From assembly GCA_017962845.1 (NCBI GenBank), contig JAGCUN010000015.1:148539-212538 (forward strand): 64,000 nt of DNA, given 5' to 3'. Shown one piece after another: positions 62,160 through 64,000 of the stretch. Below the pieces are notes generated by a model. The model searched no databases and was not told where the DNA came from. It saw nothing but the letters and a program-made list of their open reading frames with translations. The translations under genes were made by a program, and so were the position numbers. The stretch is from Bacteroidales bacterium. GTDB taxonomy: Bacteria; Bacteroidota; Bacteroidia; Bacteroidales; WCHB1-69. Numbering within the stretch: position 1 is the first letter of the stretch; every line of letters begins with the position of its first letter.

Positions 62160-63302
62160 ATGAAATTTATTGTATCCCGCAATGAACTGTACAAAAACCT
62201 CAGTGCCATCAGCGGCGTGCTGAGCACCAACAACACCATGCCGATTCTGGACAATTTCTTGTTCACGGTATCTGGTAAAACGCTGACCCTCACCGCTTCT
62301 GACCTCGACTGCACCATGAGCGCCGAGATTCAGCTCGACACGGTAGAGGGCGAAGGTTCCATCGCTGTTCCCTCGAAATATCTCTTGGAGACTTTGAAAC
62401 TGATGAGCGAAATGCCCATCAACTTCGCTACCGAAGAGGATGGCGAGAGCATCAGCCTGAAATTCTCCGTCACCGATGGTGAGTACAACGGTCATTGCTT
62501 CAAAGGCGATGAATATCCCACCACGCCTGTGATGAGCGAGAACGCCACTGGCTTCGACATCGACGCCAATATCCTGTATCGCGCCATCTCCAAGACCCTC
62601 TTCGCTACCGGCACCGACGACCTTCGTCCCACGATGATGGGTGTGTTGTGTGAGCTGAACGAAGACAACATCACCTTCGTGGCTACCGATGCCCATAAGC
62701 TGGTGAAATACAGAAACAACGCCGTCAAGACAATCAATCCCACCTCGTTCATCCTGCCCAAGAAACCTCTTCAGCAGCTCAAAGGTGTGATTGGCAGCGA
62801 GAGCGGTGCCATCCATGTGGACTATTCGGCCGAGAACAACCATATCCGTTTCAGCTTCGGCAACATCGTGCTGTACTCTTCCCTTTTGGAAGGCAACTAT
62901 CCGAAGTACAAATCGGTCATCCCGACCAACAACACCAAGACCTTTGTGGTGTCGCGCGAGGCATTCCTGCAGTGCATCCGCCGTGTGGGTATCTACTCCA
63001 ACCCTTCCACCTACCAGATCCGCGTGTCGTTGGAGGCCGACAACACCAGCATCAAGGCTGAGGATATCGACTACTCAAACGAGGCACACGAGAGCATCAC
63101 GGGTACCTACAACGGTACGCCCATGAACATTGGTTTCAACTCGAAGTTCCTCCGCGAAATCTTGGAGAATATTGACACGCCGGAGGTGCAGATGGACATG
63201 TCGGAGCCGAACCGCGCCGCCATCATCTACCCCGTCAACCAGAAAGAGGATGACGCAGAGTACATCCTGATGCTCATCATGCCGGTGATGCTGAACAACT
63301 AA
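62160..63302 (+). CDS. dnaN: DNA polymerase III sliding clamp, beta subunit
   Basis: The 380-residue protein has normal clamp length and three repeated domains. The N-terminus (M-K-F-I-V-S-R-N-E-L-Y-K-N-L) and N-T-M-P-I-L-D-N-F-L, L-T-A-S-D-L-D-C-T and G-E-G-S-I-A-V-P-S-K belong to domain 1. The C-terminus ends Y-I-L-M-L-I-M-P-V-M-L, the strand that lines the hydrophobic binding pocket. It encircles DNA and tethers the replicase. It stands alone, away from dnaA or gyrB, as is common in Bacteroidota, and a strong terminator follows. Confidence 0.97.
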   Translation: MKFIVSRNELYKNLSAISGVLSTNNTMPILDNFLFTVSGKTLTLTASDLDCTMSAEIQLDTVEGEGSIAVPSKYLLETLKLMSEMPINFATEEDGESISLKFSVTDGEYNGHCFKGDEYPTTPVMSENATGFDIDANILYRAISKTLFATGTDDLRPTMMGVLCELNEDNITFVATDAHKLVKYRNNAVKTINPTSFILPKKPLQQLKGVIGSESGAIHVDYSAENNHIRFSFGNIVLYSSLLEGNYPKYKSVIPTNNTKTFVVSREAFLQCIRRVGIYSNPSTYQIRVSLEADNTSIKAEDIDYSNEAHESITGTYNGTPMNIGFNSKFLREILENIDTPEVQMDMSEPNRAAIIYPVNQKEDDAEYILMLIMPVMLNN

Positions 63303-63328
63303 TAAGACTGATTTTCAGCCTATCCCAT

Positions 63329-63370
63329 AAGAAAAGATTGTCCGTTGGGGCAATCTTTTCTTATTTTTTT
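63329..63370 (+). terminator. Rho-independent terminator after dnaN
   Basis: A 15-bp stem (AAGAAAAGATTGTCC with GGGCAATCTTTTCTT, one G-T pair) on a GTTG loop, then A and seven T. The long A/T-rich arms allow it to act in both directions. Confidence 0.9.
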
Positions 63371-63467
63371 GTTCTGCCATTTTTTTGCAGAGAAAATTTA
63401 ATTTAGGAAGTCTTGGAAGGTGAGGTTGCAAATATTCGGGGTAGTCCAGCGTTCTGTGTGCAAAAAA

Positions 63468-64000
63468 TCACAATACCAGCCATTCTGCGGGAATGTCCAG
63501 CTTGGAGAAAGCGAACAATTTCTTGCCTAAATCCTTCAGGGAGGCTCCAATATGATAGACCGTATCGTCAACGATGAGGAAACGGTCGTGGTAGCGCGAC
63601 GATTGTTCGATGCCAATGGGTGGATACTGCTGGTTATATTTGTCCAAATCTGCAGCCAGCACAGGAGGAGTCTTTCGCGTAATGATTCTGGCGGCCACCT
63701 CCGCCTTCCTTTTTGACAACAAAAGCAAAACAGATTCATCAATGTAATTGTCAATCAGCACGATGCTTTCCTTTGCAGATTTTATAAGATCGGAAGCGAA
63801 AACGTAGGCATCGAAAATCTGTCCGTCGAAAAAGATGCCCTGTGTGGGTGGGAGAGCGGCGCGGACGAAGAAATTGATTTTATGATCGTGCTCCGATACA
63901 CGCTGCTCCAGCCGTTCAATCCGTTGGTTGACAGCGTATCCACGGATAATGTAATTCTTCAGCACTGAGTTGGCCCAGCGACGGAATTGTGTGCCCACTT
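63468..64000 (-). CDS. RhuM-like protein with PLD-like C-terminal domain (cut by window edge)
   Basis: The minus-strand frame is open to the right edge; the first full codons read V-G-T-Q-F-R-R-W-A-N-S-V-L-K, so the true start lies outside the window and only the last 176 residues are seen. This start of the visible part matches the C-terminal core of RhuM/ORF6N-type phage and accessory proteins (F-R-x-W-A-x-x-V-L-K-x-Y). A coiled coil (about 25-40) follows, then a phospholipase-D-like half: I-V-L-I-D-N-Y-I-D-E-S and R-Y-H-D-R-F-L-I-V-D-D with G-A-S-L-K-D-L-G-K. The HxK site reads H-D-R, so nuclease activity is uncertain. Confidence 0.7.
   Translation of the reverse strand, partial: VGTQFRRWANSVLKNYIIRGYAVNQRIERLEQRVSEHDHKINFFVRAALPPTQGIFFDGQIFDAYVFASDLIKSAKESIVLIDNYIDESVLLLLSKRKAEVAARIITRKTPPVLAADLDKYNQQYPPIGIEQSSRYHDRFLIVDDTVYHIGASLKDLGKKLFAFSKLDIPAEWLVL

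Overview
The window looks like a chromosomal piece of a Bacteroidota organism, most likely an uncultured member of the Bacteroidales. The grounds are: a type IX secretion (T9SS) C-terminal sorting signal on a giant surface protein; a TonB-dependent-receptor-type outer-membrane protein with an N-terminal carboxypeptidase-like domain; BatA-type and GldK/SUMF1-like proteins; and more than ten intergenic copies of the Bacteroidota -7 promoter element (TAnnTTTG). Shine-Dalgarno sequences are almost absent. No rRNA, tRNA, IS element or CRISPR array was recognised. Both window edges cut genes.

Positions 1-22.2 kb: one reading frame of more than 6.8 kb of codons (its 5' end lies outside the window) encodes a giant secreted adhesin of about 69 Ig-like domains, each with a pair of cysteines. 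The first 60 follow a strict A-B-C order, giving 20 trimers of about 279 residues. Nine more divergent domains, a non-Ig region and a T9SS sorting domain follow. A strong intercistronic hairpin separates it from an OmpA-family outer-membrane protein, and a clear terminator closes the unit.

22.4-33.6 kb: a short operon with a methyltransferase, an SO_0444-type metal-efflux permease fused to an HMA domain, and a small secreted protein; then minus-strand genes: a small membrane protein, an orphan ribbon-helix-helix protein, an outer-membrane receptor, an AlbA_2/ATPase regulator, a DUF2971 protein and a cytoplasmic-looking zinc-ribbon/leucine-rich-repeat protein. The last two are AT-rich and look like accessory DNA. 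A short SUMF1-like secreted protein follows.

33.6-47.1 kb: a three-hairpin intergenic element, a small heat-shock gene behind a near-perfect sigma-54 promoter, a YqiA-esterase/deoxynucleotidase fusion, a lipoprotein with a JAMM-like metal motif, a subtilisin fused to an outer-membrane beta-barrel (with a TPR partner), a nucleoside phosphorylase-lipoprotein-BatA-PepD run, a serine hydrolase behind an 8-bp tandem repeat, and TonB.

47.2-50.1 kb (minus strand): a membrane protein of anti-sigma-like type, then a three-gene set (DRTGG protein, RsbW-like ATPase, [FeFe]-hydrogenase-like iron-sulfur protein) that looks like a redox-signalling module.

50.2-60.3 kb: an aryl-polyene/flexirubin-like lipid biosynthesis cluster: ketosynthase, short ketosynthase-like protein, ACP, second ketosynthase, chain-length-factor-like protein without the catalytic Cys, small transporter, hotdog dehydratase, glycosyltransferase, and a 1172-residue exporter-acyltransferase-Rossmann fusion. 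mscL sits inside it on the opposite strand. The window ends with a carboxynorspermidine synthase-like gene, a small membrane protein, dnaN and a truncated RhuM/PLD-like gene. All family assignments come from motif recognition by eye; no database search was run.
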